A DNA stretch of 64,000 nucleotides from Hydrogenophaga palleronii NBRC 102513 (GCF_001571225.1 NZ_BCTJ01000023.1:1-64000); one strand, 5' to 3'. Counted from the first letter of the stretch, positions 42,231 through 51,357 are shown. Numbers and translations: made by a program. The notes: generated by a model not told the origin, from the sequence alone.

Positions 42231-42983
42231 ATGGATTTCCTGACATCACCTGCGTTTTGGGTCGCGCTGGGTCAAATCATCATCATCGACATCCTGCTGG
42301 GGGGCGACAACGCGGTCGTGATCGCGCTCGCCTGCCGCAAGCTGCCACCCGCCCAGCGCACCAAGGGCATCATCTGGGGCACGGCCGGCGCCATCGTCCT
42401 GCGCATCATCCTGATCGCGTTCGCGATGACGCTGCTGGCGGTTCCGTTCATCAAGCTGGTGGGGGCCATCCTGCTGGTGTGGATCGGCGTGAAGCTGCTC
42501 GCTCCCGATGACGAAGGCCACGGCGACATCCAGGGCAGCGACCGCCTGTTCGCCGCCATCAAGACCATCATCGTCGCCGACCTGGTGATGAGCGTGGACA
42601 ACGTGATCGCCATCGCCGGCGCCGCCCAGAATGCGGGCGAGCACTCGTTCCTGCTGGTGGTGCTGGGTCTGCTGATCTCCATCCCGATCATCGTCTGGGG
42701 CAGCACGATTGTCATCAAGCTGATGGCGCGCTTCCCCGTCATCATCACGGTGGGCGGCATGCTGCTGGGTTGGATCGCTGGCGGCATGCTGGTCACCGAC
42801 CCGGCTTTCGTCAACCCCGACAAGTGGCTGTGGATGCCCAAGCTGGGCACGCTGGCCGCGGACGGCACGGCCGAAATCTCCACCACGCTGTACTGGGTGT
42901 CCCACGTGGCTGGCGCGCTGCTGGTGCTGGCCCTGGGCAAGTGGCTGGCCTCGCGCAAGCCGGCCGTGACGCACGAAGCCTGA
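42231..42983 (+). CDS. TerC/YjbE family transporter (probable manganese exporter)
   Basis: The 250-residue integral membrane protein has about seven helices and the two repeated TerC motifs GGDNAVVIAL and SVDNVIAIAG, whose acidic residues are thought to bind metal. Length and motifs fit the YjbE branch that is typically preceded by a yybP-ykoY riboswitch, as here. The probable role is Mn2+ efflux, or metal loading of exported enzymes as proposed for some TerC proteins. ATG 42231 follows GAGGAATAT. A terminator lies 40 nt after the stop. Confidence 0.92.
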   Translation: MDFLTSPAFWVALGQIIIIDILLGGDNAVVIALACRKLPPAQRTKGIIWGTAGAIVLRIILIAFAMTLLAVPFIKLVGAILLVWIGVKLLAPDDEGHGDIQGSDRLFAAIKTIIVADLVMSVDNVIAIAGAAQNAGEHSFLLVVLGLLISIPIIVWGSTIVIKLMARFPVIITVGGMLLGWIAGGMLVTDPAFVNPDKWLWMPKLGTLAADGTAEISTTLYWVSHVAGALLVLALGKWLASRKPAVTHEA

Positions 42984-43023
42984 TCGGCGGCGAGCGCTTC
43001 GCGCCTGCCAGGGGCGGTGTCCG

Positions 43024-43043
43024 AAAGGGCATCGCCCTTTTTC
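43024..43043 (+). terminator. Intrinsic terminator after the TerC gene
   Basis: AAAGGGC (43024-43030) and GCCCTTT (43034-43040) form a seven-base stem with a tight ATC loop, followed by TTC. It separates the transporter from the next gene. Confidence 0.75.
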
Positions 43044-43082
43044 TTGGTCGCGCCCGGGCTCGGGGTGCAGGCGCAGCGATGC

Positions 43083-43088
43083 TATGCT
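43083..43088 (+). promoter_or_regulatory. Possible -10 element (TATGCT) for the small membrane protein gene
   Basis: TATGCT lies seven bases before ATG 43095, so transcription would begin at or next to the start codon. It is a second possible leaderless arrangement like that at purB. The only purine-rich stretch before the ATG is too close to serve as a ribosome binding site. Confidence 0.35.
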
Positions 43089-43094
43089 GGCCCC

Positions 43095-43442
43095 ATGAAA
43101 CTCATCCTCAACTGGTTGCTGGCCGCTTGTGCGTTGTTGCTCGTGGCGTATCTTTATCCCGGCGTGCAGGTGCAGAGCTTCACCTCGGCGCTGATCGCGG
43201 CGGCCGTCATCGGCCTGTTCAACGCGGTGCTGCGCCCGGTGCTGGTGATCCTGACCCTGCCGGTCACCATCGTCACGCTGGGCCTGTTCCTGTTCGTCAT
43301 CAACGCGCTGATGTTCTGGGCAGCATCGGGCGTGCTCGGTGGCTTCCACGTGAACGGCTTCGTCGCCGCCCTCATCGGCTCGCTGATTTATTCGCTGCTG
43401 ATGCTGGTGGTGAACGCGGCCACCCGCTCGGTCACGCGCTGA
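43095..43442 (+). CDS. Phage-holin-4-like small membrane protein
   Basis: The 115-residue protein has four hydrophobic segments: [59 protein letters not shown] and a final [14 protein letters not shown]. The pattern, including FNAVLRPVL and GFHVNGF, is that of the chromosomal family named after phage holins but found widely outside phages. Nothing phage-like surrounds it. Function unknown; the convergent neighbour is a periplasmic protease. Confidence 0.85.
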   Translation: MKLILNWLLAACALLLVAYLYPGVQVQSFTSALIAAAVIGLFNAVLRPVLVILTLPVTIVTLGLFLFVINALMFWAASGVLGGFHVNGFVAALIGSLIYSLLMLVVNAATRSVTR

Positions 43443-43473
43443 GCCCGCCCGCGGTGCCGCTGCACCGCGCGCC

Positions 43474-45165
43474 TTATTTCTCTTCGTTCACCGAATCGCG
43501 CAGCTGCGCCTCCACCTCGCGGCGGCGGCTGTCGACGATGGCGAGCTCCATCGCGTCGGTGCGCTGCGCCGCCGGCAGGGCCTGCGCCACCTTGAAGCGG
43601 TCCACCGCGCCACCGAAGTCGAGATGGGCCGCACGTGCCTCGGCTTCGGCGCGAATCGAGCGCAGCTGCTGACCCTGGGCCGCGTACGCACGCGACAGGG
43701 TCTGCCAGGCCACCGCGTCCCGCGGCGCCACCGCCACCCAGGCCTGCAAGCGTGTCACCGCACGCTGCGCTTCGCCGGTGGCCAACGCCGCCTGGGCACC
43801 GAGCAGCGCGCTGGCGCGCGAGGTGCCCGCGAGGGCCTGGTCGCGCAACTCCGCCAGCAACTGCGCCTGGGGTGCGGGCATGGTTCTGGTGGCACCGGGT
43901 GCCAGCAGCACGTCCATCAACAACGCATCAACCGTCGGCCGGGCATCGGCCGTGACCTCCGTGCGCAGGCGCTGCGCCAGGTCCAGGGCAAGATCGCGCT
44001 GGCCCAGACGCAGGGCAGAGAGCGCGGCGGCGTAACGGTCGCCGGTCGATGCGTTGGCGGCCTGGCCACTCGCCAGCCAGGCGCGTTGGCGGTCGGGGCT
44101 GTTTTCGGCCAGCACGCGGGCGCGGGCCGCCATCAGCGCGTGCACGGCGCGCGAGGGCGTGGGCAAGCCGATCGCCGCATCGCGCGCATCCCGGCCGCCG
44201 CCGCCCGGCAAATCCAGGCGCAGACCCTGGCTGCCGCCGGCCATCGCAGCGCCGGAACGGCTGGCCGCGGCCATCGTCGGCCCGCTGGTCGAGGCGGCCG
44301 GCCCCTGTGGCAAGCGCGAGCGCATGTCGGCGATGCGGTCGCCAGTCAAGGGGTGGCTGCGCAGATAGGGAAACGAACCGTCGTCGTAGCGCGAGGCCTG
44401 CTGCATCTTGTCGAACATGCTGACGAAGCCATGGCCATCGAAGCCGGCGCCGGTGAGCACACCGAAGCCGACGCGGTCGGCCTCGCGCTCCATGTCGCGC
44501 GAAAAGTTGAGCTGGCTTTGCGCCGCCACCGCGCTGCTGCCGGCGATCGCCGCACTGGCCACGTTGGCGTTGGAGCCCGCCGCGAGGGCGCCCAGGATCA
44601 TCGCACCCATCATCCACGGCGCCATGCGGTCCTGGCGCGACATCATGCGTGCGATGTGGCGCTGCGACACGTGGCTGAGTTCGTGCGCCATGACGGAGGC
44701 GACTTCTTCCGGCCGGTCCGAGAGCGCCACCAAGCCCAGGTTCACACCGAGGTAACCGCCGGGCAGGGCAAAGGCGTTGACGCGTTTGTCGCGCGAGACC
44801 ACCAGCTCCCAGGCCATGCGCTCGGCCAGTTCGGGCGGCACGTCGCCACGGTCACGCGCCGCGCCCAGCAAGGGCTGCCAGAGCGCCTGCAGGTAGTCGC
44901 CCAGCACCGGGTCGTCGATGTAGTCGGGGTCGCGGTAGATGTCGCGCGCGATGCGGTCGCCCAGCCGCCGCTCGGCACCGATCGACATGCCGTCGCCATC
45001 ACCCAGACTGGGCAGGGCAGAAGCCGACGGACCTTCGCGCCCGGACGACGATTGCGCCAGGGAGGCCGGGGCCGTGAACAGCAGCGAGGCGGTGGCGGCC
45101 AGCGCGCACAGGCCCAGCAAAGCTTGTCGAACAGCGGTGGGCAGCGGGGTCGGAGTCAAACGCAT
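43474..45165 (-). CDS. M48 family periplasmic metalloprotease with TPR region (BepA-like)
   Basis: The 563-residue protein begins at ATG 45165 with a signal peptide ([20 protein letters not shown], then AQ). The zinc protease domain has [18 protein letters not shown] (the HExxH ligands), a third ligand in [13 protein letters not shown], and [16 protein letters not shown]. The C-terminal 220 residues are an Ala-rich helical array like the TPR domain of BepA/YfgC, which helps outer-membrane protein assembly and degrades stalled intermediates. Length is somewhat above E. coli BepA because of a loop rich in Gly, Ser and Ala near 310-340. Confidence 0.9.
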   Translation of the reverse strand: MRLTPTPLPTAVRQALLGLCALAATASLLFTAPASLAQSSSGREGPSASALPSLGDGDGMSIGAERRLGDRIARDIYRDPDYIDDPVLGDYLQALWQPLLGAARDRGDVPPELAERMAWELVVSRDKRVNAFALPGGYLGVNLGLVALSDRPEEVASVMAHELSHVSQRHIARMMSRQDRMAPWMMGAMILGALAAGSNANVASAAIAGSSAVAAQSQLNFSRDMEREADRVGFGVLTGAGFDGHGFVSMFDKMQQASRYDDGSFPYLRSHPLTGDRIADMRSRLPQGPAASTSGPTMAAASRSGAAMAGGSQGLRLDLPGGGGRDARDAAIGLPTPSRAVHALMAARARVLAENSPDRQRAWLASGQAANASTGDRYAAALSALRLGQRDLALDLAQRLRTEVTADARPTVDALLMDVLLAPGATRTMPAPQAQLLAELRDQALAGTSRASALLGAQAALATGEAQRAVTRLQAWVAVAPRDAVAWQTLSRAYAAQGQQLRSIRAEAEARAAHLDFGGAVDRFKVAQALPAAQRTDAMELAIVDSRRREVEAQLRDSVNEEK

Positions 45166-45222
45166 CCCCGTATGATGCCGCCAAGTCCCGCAGGTTCTGT
45201 AAAGCCTGCGAAACAAGCCCAG

Positions 45223-45732
45223 ATGCCCGATACCAAACCCTCATCCCCCCTGACCCATTTCGACGCCCAAGGCCAGGCCCACATGGTCGACGTGGCCGCC
45301 AAGGCCAGCACCCACCGGGTGGCGGTTGCCGAAGGCCGCATCCGCATGCTGCCCGCCACGCTGGCCCTGATCCAGGCCGGCACGGCGAAAAAAGGCGACG
45401 TGCTGGGCATCGCCCGCATCGCCGGCATCCAGGCCGCCAAAAAAACCAGCGACCTCATCCCGCTGTGCCATCCCATCGCCTTGACCCGCGTGGCGGTGGA
45501 GTTTGACATCGAGCCCGATCTGCCCGGCGTTCGTTGCCAGGCCACGGCCGAGTGCACCGGCCAGACCGGAGTGGAGATGGAAGCCCTGTCCGCCGTGTCC
45601 GTCGCACTGCTCACGATCTACGACATGTGCAAGGCGGCGGACCGCGGGATGGTGATGGACGGGGTGCGGCTGGTGGAGAAGCGCGGGGGGAAGAGTGGGG
45701 TGTTTTTTGTCGATCAGTCGCCCGAGCTTTGA
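45223..45732 (+). CDS. moaC: Cyclic pyranopterin monophosphate synthase
   Basis: MoaC makes cyclic pyranopterin monophosphate in molybdenum cofactor synthesis, together with MoaA. The 169-residue protein has [36 protein letters not shown], a block with [20 protein letters not shown] and the closing KRGGKSG. Start ATG 45223 gives the usual length; the long open frame before it is the antisense of the protease gene. Its last 19 bases overlap, tail to tail, with the pilin accessory gene. Confidence 0.96.
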   Translation: MPDTKPSSPLTHFDAQGQAHMVDVAAKASTHRVAVAEGRIRMLPATLALIQAGTAKKGDVLGIARIAGIQAAKKTSDLIPLCHPIALTRVAVEFDIEPDLPGVRCQATAECTGQTGVEMEALSAVSVALLTIYDMCKAADRGMVMDGVRLVEKRGGKSGVFFVDQSPEL

Positions 45733-46469
45733 GAGTCCCTCAGGACTTGCTCCAGTCTCATTGGCGTGTGGTTTCGCAACCGAGTATCCACGGCAAGCAC
45801 CCAATCCCCGTTGAGGCCATCCAATGGTAGATAGTGCGTCAGTTCGACCCCGTTCACCGAAATGACGCCCGTGGTTTCTCCACCAAAAGCACGGGCCCTG
45901 TCCAAGATTGCGCCCCTCTGAGTTTGCACGTTGTCGACCCACCGAGAGGGGCGCTGCGGCAGATCGAAACCTGCCATAGCGAGCTCAATGGCTTCTAGAC
46001 GCTCGAAGTCGTTCGAAGGACGAGTCGCCAGCAAGGGAAGAGGCCCTGACCACCTCAAATGATGAAGCGCGGCAAGATCACGCGATGTGAATTCTATGGT
46101 TCGCAGCTCGCTGGCGCGGACCAGCACAACCCGATCAACCGCATACACAAGCGCAACAGGACGCTCCGCCGCGAGAACTGAAAGGCTTAGCAGCGCTGTT
46201 GACAACAGTATCCACAGCAGCACACCAATGTCTGCGACAACCTCCGCGCCCACCTTCCTCCGGGTTCGCCAAGGCAACACCAGCAGCGCTGTAGTGACCA
46301 CATGAACAACCACCGCATAGGCCCCGACAGACAAGACGCCGGAGCCCACCCAGAAGGAGCGGGGGTACCACCAGCCCAACACTGCCCACACGCCAAGCAG
46401 CAAGGTCAAGAGTGACACTCCCACCGCTCCCCAAAACATCGCGTCATGGCCTCGGCGAGTTGTCGTCAT
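45714..46469 (-). CDS. TfpX/TfpZ-like type IV pilin accessory protein
   Basis: The 251-residue membrane protein has three or four hydrophobic segments in the first 110 residues (ending in a WYP motif, [10 protein letters not shown]), then [20 protein letters not shown] and a polar C-terminal domain. That resembles TfpX/TfpZ proteins, encoded beside pilin genes and needed for proper pilin function. The start ATG 46469 overlaps the stop of the oligosaccharyltransferase gene. Its DNA is visibly less GC-rich than the flanking moaC. The call rests on pattern and context. Confidence 0.65.
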   Translation of the reverse strand: MTTTRRGHDAMFWGAVGVSLLTLLLGVWAVLGWWYPRSFWVGSGVLSVGAYAVVVHVVTTALLVLPWRTRRKVGAEVVADIGVLLWILLSTALLSLSVLAAERPVALVYAVDRVVLVRASELRTIEFTSRDLAALHHLRWSGPLPLLATRPSNDFERLEAIELAMAGFDLPQRPSRWVDNVQTQRGAILDRARAFGGETTGVISVNGVELTHYLPLDGLNGDWVLAVDTRLRNHTPMRLEQVLRDSQSSGD

Positions 46470-48121
46470 GGCGTCTTCGTATCTTTTGAGCTGAGCAGCC
46501 CGCACGCATTGAGCACTTCGGGACTGTTGATCTGCATGAATTCATCGTGTGCCGCAGGAAAAATTTGAGCAAACGATACGGCCGTCTCACCGGCTTGCAA
46601 GGCCCTGCCCAAGCGACACAGCGCTTCGAGGCGAACCCAGAAAACAATCGGATTGGGACCCACATTCAGCAAGCGATCCGTGACTTCCAACATGGCCGAT
46701 GCGTTCGCGGAACTCAAGGCGACGCGCTCCACCAAAGCGCGATCAGCGTAATAGCGGAACAAAACCGTGCCCTGAGCACCAGTCACGCGCGTCATGTCGG
46801 TTGAAGCACGACCGTCTTCGCCGAACGCCCTAGCCACACGGACATAGTCCGCCAACGCCAGAAAACTGGAAACCAACAACAACGCGGCCAGAACCACAGT
46901 TCCCGCACTTGGAAAAGTACGGTTCGCGCGCGCCGCAACTGGCTCCGCTACCATCAATACGCCAAAAGCAAATGCTGTGGGCAGAAGGAAGTGCATGTAC
47001 CAGGCCGGATACTCCAGGAGACTGTGCACACCCACCACTGCGATCAGCATCCAGGCCCATTGGGAGTTGGTATCGGCTAGCCGCCAAGGCAACCGCCGGC
47101 ACAAAAACCAGACCATGGGGGCAAGAATCAGGAACGTGGTTGCGAATCCAGTTTCCGCCAGCAGGTGCAGCACCAGATTATGAGCATTGGTCGTATTGGA
47201 ACCGGCTGGATTAAATGGCAACTCAAACAAGCGCGCAAAACCCAGATTGCCCCACCCCACACCCGCTATGGGGTGCATAAGCGCCAGGGACCACGCCTCT
47301 TGCCAATAGATGAACCGGATCGACACGGACTCCATGCCTCGTCCATGCACACCTTCCAGACCAAACCCGAACAAAGCTGACAGCGCATCCAGGAGTTGGG
47401 TGAGTAGAAGTACCCACAACGGAGCCAGGAAGAAGAGCTTGAACTCATGGGGCCTTGCGGTCTTGCGCCAGATACACAAGCAACCGGAAATCAAGAACAA
47501 CTCAAGCAGCCCTGTTCTGGAGGCGGATAGGGCCAAACCTGAAAAGGCGAGAAAAGCGACCCCAAGCGACACCCTCAGCGTCACCTCGCGCTCTCGATAC
47601 AACCACCATAGTGACACCAGTCCGAGAACGCAGAATGAGGCGAGATGGTTTGCCTGGCGCAGATTTCCGTAGGGGCGGTCGGACTCGTTTTGACTCACAA
47701 GCGGGTAGAAGATCCGCTCGATGTCAAAGTACTGAAGCCACGCCACCAACGCGTGAATCACCATTCCAATCAGCAGTGTCCACATCACCCCCCTCAGCAG
47801 GCTTCGCCGTGCCACGAACTGTGCACCCAGTCCGATGGAGATCCATGCACAAAGTGCGGCCGCAAGCAGCGCGATCAGAGAGAGCGGTTCGGATTGGGGC
47901 CCAAGCATGATGGCCACGAACGATGCAAGGAGCCAAATGCCAGGCCACTTGGGCAAGGATGGCCTACAGACCAGGCCGATCAAAGACACGGTGATCACGC
48001 CCATCAGAAAAGGCGTCACCATCAGCGATGGCCCATAGGCCCTCGGCCAGACCAGCGCTGCGAGAAGCAAAACGGCGATCCCTATCAGCCCTGAAGTTTT
48101 CTTCGACACGGATTGCGTCAT
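46466..48121 (-). CDS. PglL-type O-oligosaccharyltransferase (Wzy_C family)
   Basis: The 551-residue membrane protein has about twelve helices and the O-antigen-ligase/PglL signature. The pattern is RPYGNLRQANHLASF, a large periplasmic loop with AGVGWGNLGFARLFELPF and NTTNAHNLVLHLLAETG (the candidate catalytic His), then HSLLEYPAWYMHFLLP. The EYP.WY pattern separates protein O-glycosylating PglL/TfpO enzymes from O-antigen ligases. Directly downstream of a type IV pilin gene, it most likely glycosylates that pilin. The start is ATG 48121; it begins just after the pilin terminator, so read-through is expected to be partial. Confidence 0.85.
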   Translation of the reverse strand: MTQSVSKKTSGLIGIAVLLLAALVWPRAYGPSLMVTPFLMGVITVSLIGLVCRPSLPKWPGIWLLASFVAIMLGPQSEPLSLIALLAAALCAWISIGLGAQFVARRSLLRGVMWTLLIGMVIHALVAWLQYFDIERIFYPLVSQNESDRPYGNLRQANHLASFCVLGLVSLWWLYREREVTLRVSLGVAFLAFSGLALSASRTGLLELFLISGCLCIWRKTARPHEFKLFFLAPLWVLLLTQLLDALSALFGFGLEGVHGRGMESVSIRFIYWQEAWSLALMHPIAGVGWGNLGFARLFELPFNPAGSNTTNAHNLVLHLLAETGFATTFLILAPMVWFLCRRLPWRLADTNSQWAWMLIAVVGVHSLLEYPAWYMHFLLPTAFAFGVLMVAEPVAARANRTFPSAGTVVLAALLLVSSFLALADYVRVARAFGEDGRASTDMTRVTGAQGTVLFRYYADRALVERVALSSANASAMLEVTDRLLNVGPNPIVFWVRLEALCRLGRALQAGETAVSFAQIFPAAHDEFMQINSPEVLNACGLLSSKDTKTP

Positions 48122-48140
48122 CTCTACTGTCCAAGAATTA

Positions 48141-48164
48141 AAAAGGGCGCTCGAAGCGCCCTTT
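48141..48164 (-). terminator. Terminator after the pilin gene
   Basis: AAAGGGCGCT and AGCGCCCTTT pair around a three-base loop; on the minus strand the stem is followed by TTAATT. It lies 21 nt after the pilin stop and just before the oligosaccharyltransferase start, which should make pilin mRNA far more abundant than the rest. Confidence 0.85.
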
Positions 48165-48185
48165 CTTGCATGCCACGGAACGATA

Positions 48186-48665
48186 TCAGCGACGGCAATC
48201 CGCAGGTACCAGGCGCGCGTTGAGCAAACCACGGTTGCCACCCGAGGCGCTCGTCGTGCCTGCCGAGTTGCAATTCCAGGTCACGGAGCCGGTAACCGGC
48301 GGGGTGCCAGCGGTCAGGCCGTCGTCTCCATCACGCGGAGCGAGAATCAGCGTATTGCTACCTGCAGGGGCTACACGGGGGGTATAGGCGATGGTGATTT
48401 CGCCATTGCCCGAGTCAATTACCACAGAGGTCACGTTGGCCGTCGCGGTGGGCTGCGTCCAGCCCGAGCCGAAAGGCGCGCCATTCGCGGCGTTTTCGCT
48501 AACGGCCGTCTTGGCCGAACCTGCCAAGGTCAGGCCTTCGGTCACGCGAGCACGGATCGTGTAATCCTGATAAGCCGGCAGAGCCACAGCAGCCAGGATA
48601 CCGATGATGGCCACCACGATCATCAATTCGATCAGGGTGAAACCTTTTTGCAGGGAACGCTTCAT
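48186..48665 (-). CDS. pilA: Type IV pilin
   Basis: The 159-residue prepilin has an eight-residue leader (MKRSLQKG) cut before [20 protein letters not shown], the conserved hydrophobic helix with Glu5. The globular part ends with two cysteines (TWNCNS and PADCRR) that form the usual D-loop disulfide. Thr/Ser-rich stretches could carry glycans. An AAGGAG ribosome binding site stands six bases before ATG 48665. Transcription is from a sigma-54 promoter. No other pilus assembly gene is in the window, so the machinery must be encoded elsewhere. Confidence 0.95.
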   Translation of the reverse strand: MKRSLQKGFTLIELMIVVAIIGILAAVALPAYQDYTIRARVTEGLTLAGSAKTAVSENAANGAPFGSGWTQPTATANVTSVVIDSGNGEITIAYTPRVAPAGSNTLILAPRDGDDGLTAGTPPVTGSVTWNCNSAGTTSASGGNRGLLNARLVPADCRR

Positions 48666-48719
48666 GGAGAACTCCTTGGAGAGAAAAAACAGAAACTGGG
48701 TTGAAGACAGTTCTGTATC

Positions 48720-48735
48720 AGCAGGCGCCGTGCCA
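48720..48735 (-). promoter_or_regulatory. Sigma-54 promoter of the pilin gene
   Basis: Read on the minus strand, TGGCACGGCGCCTGCT has GG and GC separated by exactly ten bases, matching the -24/-12 consensus (TGGCAC-N5-TTGCT) at all key positions. The transcript would start near 48709, giving a leader of about 44 bases. Confidence 0.85.
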
Positions 48736-48786
48736 ACTTGAATTGGCCTGTTTTCTGCGGCCTATTTCACGCTTCACACGCTCGCA

Positions 48787-48835
48787 GTGACATTTGTTGA
48801 CCGGTACTCCGGCATGGGAGCGACATTTTTTGTCA
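48787..48835 (-). promoter_or_regulatory. Possible PilR enhancer sites
   Basis: TGACATTTGTTGAC (48788-48801) and CGACATTTTTTGTCA (48821-48835) are related elements 33 bases, about three helical turns, apart. They lie 55-100 bases upstream of the sigma-54 promoter. They contain the TGTC/GACA units described for PilR sites in Pseudomonas. No PilS/PilR genes are in the window. Confidence 0.5.
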
Positions 48836-48860
48836 CCGCCTGCCGTTCAGACAGGATTTG

Positions 48861-49664
48861 TCACAGCTCGAAGGTCTGCCCCGCGCTGAGCCAGCGGATG
48901 TCGTGGCGGCCGTCTTGCGGGCGATCAGGGGCCTGGTCGAAGCCCTGGATCTCTTCCATGATCTGGCCGGTTTCGGCCGGCTTGGTGTGGGTGATGTAGA
49001 TCGGGTACTGGCGGCCGGGCGCGATCTGCGCCAGTTCGTCGGCCAGGGTGCCCGGGTCCAGGTGCAGGCTGCGTTGCGCCAGCGCGTGTTCGCGGGTGCT
49101 GAACGCGGTTTCGATCACCAGCTGTGCCACCGGCAGCTGGTTGATGCGCTGCCAGAAGGCCGGGTTACGTCCAGTGTCGCCGCTGAAGACCCAGTGGCCG
49201 GACGCGCTGGCAGCGGCAAAGCCCACCGCCGGCACCGTGTGCACGGCAGGCAGCACCTCCACCGCTTTGCCGCCCACGTGCAGCACCTCACCAACCGAGA
49301 TCGACACAAAACGCATCAGCGGCGCATCGACGCTGGGAATGGCGGAAAAGTCGGGCCAGATCAGGTTGTTGAAGATGTGCACCTTGAGCGCGGCGATGGT
49401 GCCGGGCAGGGCGTGCACCTGCAATGGTGCGGCGCCCGCGGCCAGGCGCCGGGCGGCCACCGAGTCCAGCATCAGCGGCAAGGCCGCCACGTGGTCGAGG
49501 TGGGAGTGCGTGAGCAGCACGTGGTCGATGCGCGCCATCTCGTCCAGGGTCAGGTCACCGACCCCGGTGCCGGCGTCGATCAGGACGTCGTCGTCCAGCA
49601 GAAAGGAGGTGGTGCGGCAGCCATGGGCAATGGCACCGGAACACCCCAGAACACGAACCCTCAT
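48861..49664 (-). CDS. Metallo-beta-lactamase-fold hydrolase, class II cyclic-nucleotide phosphodiesterase-like
   Basis: The 267-residue protein has the fold's motifs: THSHLDHVAALPLMLD (HxHxDH), HTVPAVGF, FSGDTGRNP and a late ITHTKPAE. These, with the opening MRVRVLGCSGAI, resemble class II cAMP phosphodiesterases. The actual substrate is uncertain (tRNase Z-type relatives exist). ATG 49664 is chosen because family similarity begins there. Confidence 0.8.
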   Translation of the reverse strand: MRVRVLGCSGAIAHGCRTTSFLLDDDVLIDAGTGVGDLTLDEMARIDHVLLTHSHLDHVAALPLMLDSVAARRLAAGAAPLQVHALPGTIAALKVHIFNNLIWPDFSAIPSVDAPLMRFVSISVGEVLHVGGKAVEVLPAVHTVPAVGFAAASASGHWVFSGDTGRNPAFWQRINQLPVAQLVIETAFSTREHALAQRSLHLDPGTLADELAQIAPGRQYPIYITHTKPAETGQIMEEIQGFDQAPDRPQDGRHDIRWLSAGQTFEL

Positions 49665-49821
49665 CGGCAGCTCAGCAGGCAATTGGCATGGCCGGTGCTG
49701 CCGGCGCATGACGGGTGGAATCTGGCTGCTCCAGGCCTGTCACAGACCGGGCGCAGCCGCTTCGCGCAGGCTAACCCGTCAGCACCGCGCCGGATAGGAC
49801 TTTTTTGGCATTTTGGCCCGC

Positions 49822-49868
49822 GGTTGCAAAACGCAACGGGCTCGGGCGGGCACAGCCCCGTGCGGGGC
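49822..49868 (-). terminator. Two hairpins after the FHA gene
   Basis: GCCCC/GGGGC (49855-49868) and GTTGC/GCAAC (49823-49837) are the first structures met after the FHA stop on the minus strand, followed by an A-rich stretch rather than T. They probably end the phosphatase-FHA transcript. The remainder of the 217-base gap holds nothing recognisable. Confidence 0.45.
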
Positions 49869-49881
49869 ATGCCGGTGTTCG

Positions 49882-50511
49882 TCAGTGCTGGACGAACTGC
49901 ATCTGGGTGCCGGCCAGTTCCAGCAGGTCACCGTGGTACAGCTGCACGGCGTCGGAGCCGATCGGGTTGCCGTTGATGGTGGGTTTGTGCGTGCCTTCAA
50001 CCAGCGCGACGACGTAGCCCTGGGGACGGCGCGTGATGGCGGCCACCGCCACTCCCGGCTTGCCAATGGTGGTCACCACTTTGACCAAGGGCACTTCGCG
50101 CCCGGCAGCGGTGCCCGACATCACCTTGATGGCGGCGTTGCCCACCGTGCTGCCCTGGGAATCGGCGCCTTCGACCACGGCGCCCCCGCTGATGACGGTG
50201 GTCTTTTCGTGGCTCTCGGTGGCGCCTTCGTGCACGAACTTGATCTTGTACTTGCCGATCTCGACCGTGTCACCGTTCTGCAGCTGCTGCTTCTTGATCG
50301 CCTTGCCGTTGACGTAGGTGCCGTTGGTGCTGTTCAGGTCTTCCAGGAAAACGTCCATGCCGGACATCTGCATGACGGCGTGTTCACCGCTGACCGCCAG
50401 GTTGTCGATCACGATGTCGTTGTAAGGACGGCGTCCGAGCGTGGTGCGGTCTTTGGTGAGCTGCACTTCCTTGATGACGACACCGTCGATGGAAACGATC
50501 ATTTTCGGCAT
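49882..50511 (-). CDS. Tandem FHA-domain protein
   Basis: FHA domains bind phosphothreonine. Residues of about 20-90 form a canonical domain: TLGRRPYNDIVIDN, SGEHAVM and NSTNGTYVNG carry the Arg, Ser, His and Asn used in binding. Residues of about 120-209 form a second, degenerate copy (TTIGKPGVAVAAITRR, KPTINGNPIG, HGDLLELAGTQMQF) that lacks the phospho-binding Arg/Ser. It lies 50 nt downstream of a PP2C phosphatase gene. The two probably act on one phosphorylated target, with the kinase encoded elsewhere. Confidence 0.9.
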   Translation of the reverse strand: MPKMIVSIDGVVIKEVQLTKDRTTLGRRPYNDIVIDNLAVSGEHAVMQMSGMDVFLEDLNSTNGTYVNGKAIKKQQLQNGDTVEIGKYKIKFVHEGATESHEKTTVISGGAVVEGADSQGSTVGNAAIKVMSGTAAGREVPLVKVVTTIGKPGVAVAAITRRPQGYVVALVEGTHKPTINGNPIGSDAVQLYHGDLLELAGTQMQFVQH

Positions 50512-50561
50512 GGCCGACTCCTGTGGAACCTGTGAAGTGGTTTCTGAATGGATGAACAGTA

Positions 50562-51347
50562 TTACTTGCCGAGCATGCGCGACAGCAGGCCCTTTCGGAC
50601 CGGTCTCGAGCGAGCATACGCCAGTATCACCGAAATATTGTCGCGTCCGCCCGCGTCGTTGGCCGCGTCAATCAGGGCATGCGCCTTTTCTTCCAGCGTG
50701 CCCGCCGTCACCAGAATGGCGGCGATTCGCTCGTCGGTCATCATGTCGCTCAGGCCGTCCGAACACATCAGATACAGGTCTTCGTCTTCGACCCGGTATT
50801 CGTTGACCTCGAGCAGCACCGTGTCTTCCACGCCGAGCGCGCGCGTCACCAGATTCTTGTGCGAAGCGTACTGGGCCTGCTCCAGCGAGATCAGGCCGGC
50901 GTCGATTTGCTCCTGCAGCAGGGAGTGGTCGCGCGTGATCTGCACGAACTCACCAGCACGCAGGCGGTAGCAGCGCGAGTCGCCCACATGGCCGACCATG
51001 GCGCGTGCGCCGTGGAATACCCCCATCACCAGCGTCGTGCCCATGCCAGCGTACTGCGCATTGGAGTTGGCGGCGTTGAAGATCGAGCGGTTGGCGTTGT
51101 CGATGCAGATTTCCATGGCGCGTTTGAGCTCGCGCGCGCTGGCCTCGTGCCCGCCTTCGGACATCCAGCGTCCCAGTTCGGTCTTGATGAAGGTGGTGGC
51201 CATGGCGCTGGCGACTTCACCCGCGTTGTAGCCCCCCATCCCGTCGGCCAGCACCGCAATCTGGTTGTCAGGGTCGAAGGACACGGAGTCCTCGTTGTTG
51301 TCCCTGACCAGGCCCGGGTCGGTCAGACAGAAATACTCGAAGATCAT
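50562..51347 (-). CDS. PP2C-type serine/threonine protein phosphatase
   Basis: The 261-residue enzyme shows all main PP2C motifs: RDNNEDS, LADGMGGYNAGEVAS, GTTLVMGVF, VGHVGDSRCYRL, RDHSLL, CSDGLSDMM and GGRDNISVIL. These place the metal-binding aspartates correctly, so it should be active. It resembles stand-alone bacterial phosphatases such as PppA or Stp. It precedes the FHA gene and lies 10 nt after a small membrane-protein gene. Confidence 0.95.
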   Translation of the reverse strand: MIFEYFCLTDPGLVRDNNEDSVSFDPDNQIAVLADGMGGYNAGEVASAMATTFIKTELGRWMSEGGHEASARELKRAMEICIDNANRSIFNAANSNAQYAGMGTTLVMGVFHGARAMVGHVGDSRCYRLRAGEFVQITRDHSLLQEQIDAGLISLEQAQYASHKNLVTRALGVEDTVLLEVNEYRVEDEDLYLMCSDGLSDMMTDERIAAILVTAGTLEEKAHALIDAANDAGGRDNISVILAYARSRPVRKGLLSRMLGK

Positions 51348-51357
51348 ATTGTTGGAT

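Noticed and set aside
43095-43442. Holin annotation as a sign of a prophage
   Set aside because: The family is common on chromosomes, and no phage gene, integrase or attachment repeat is nearby.
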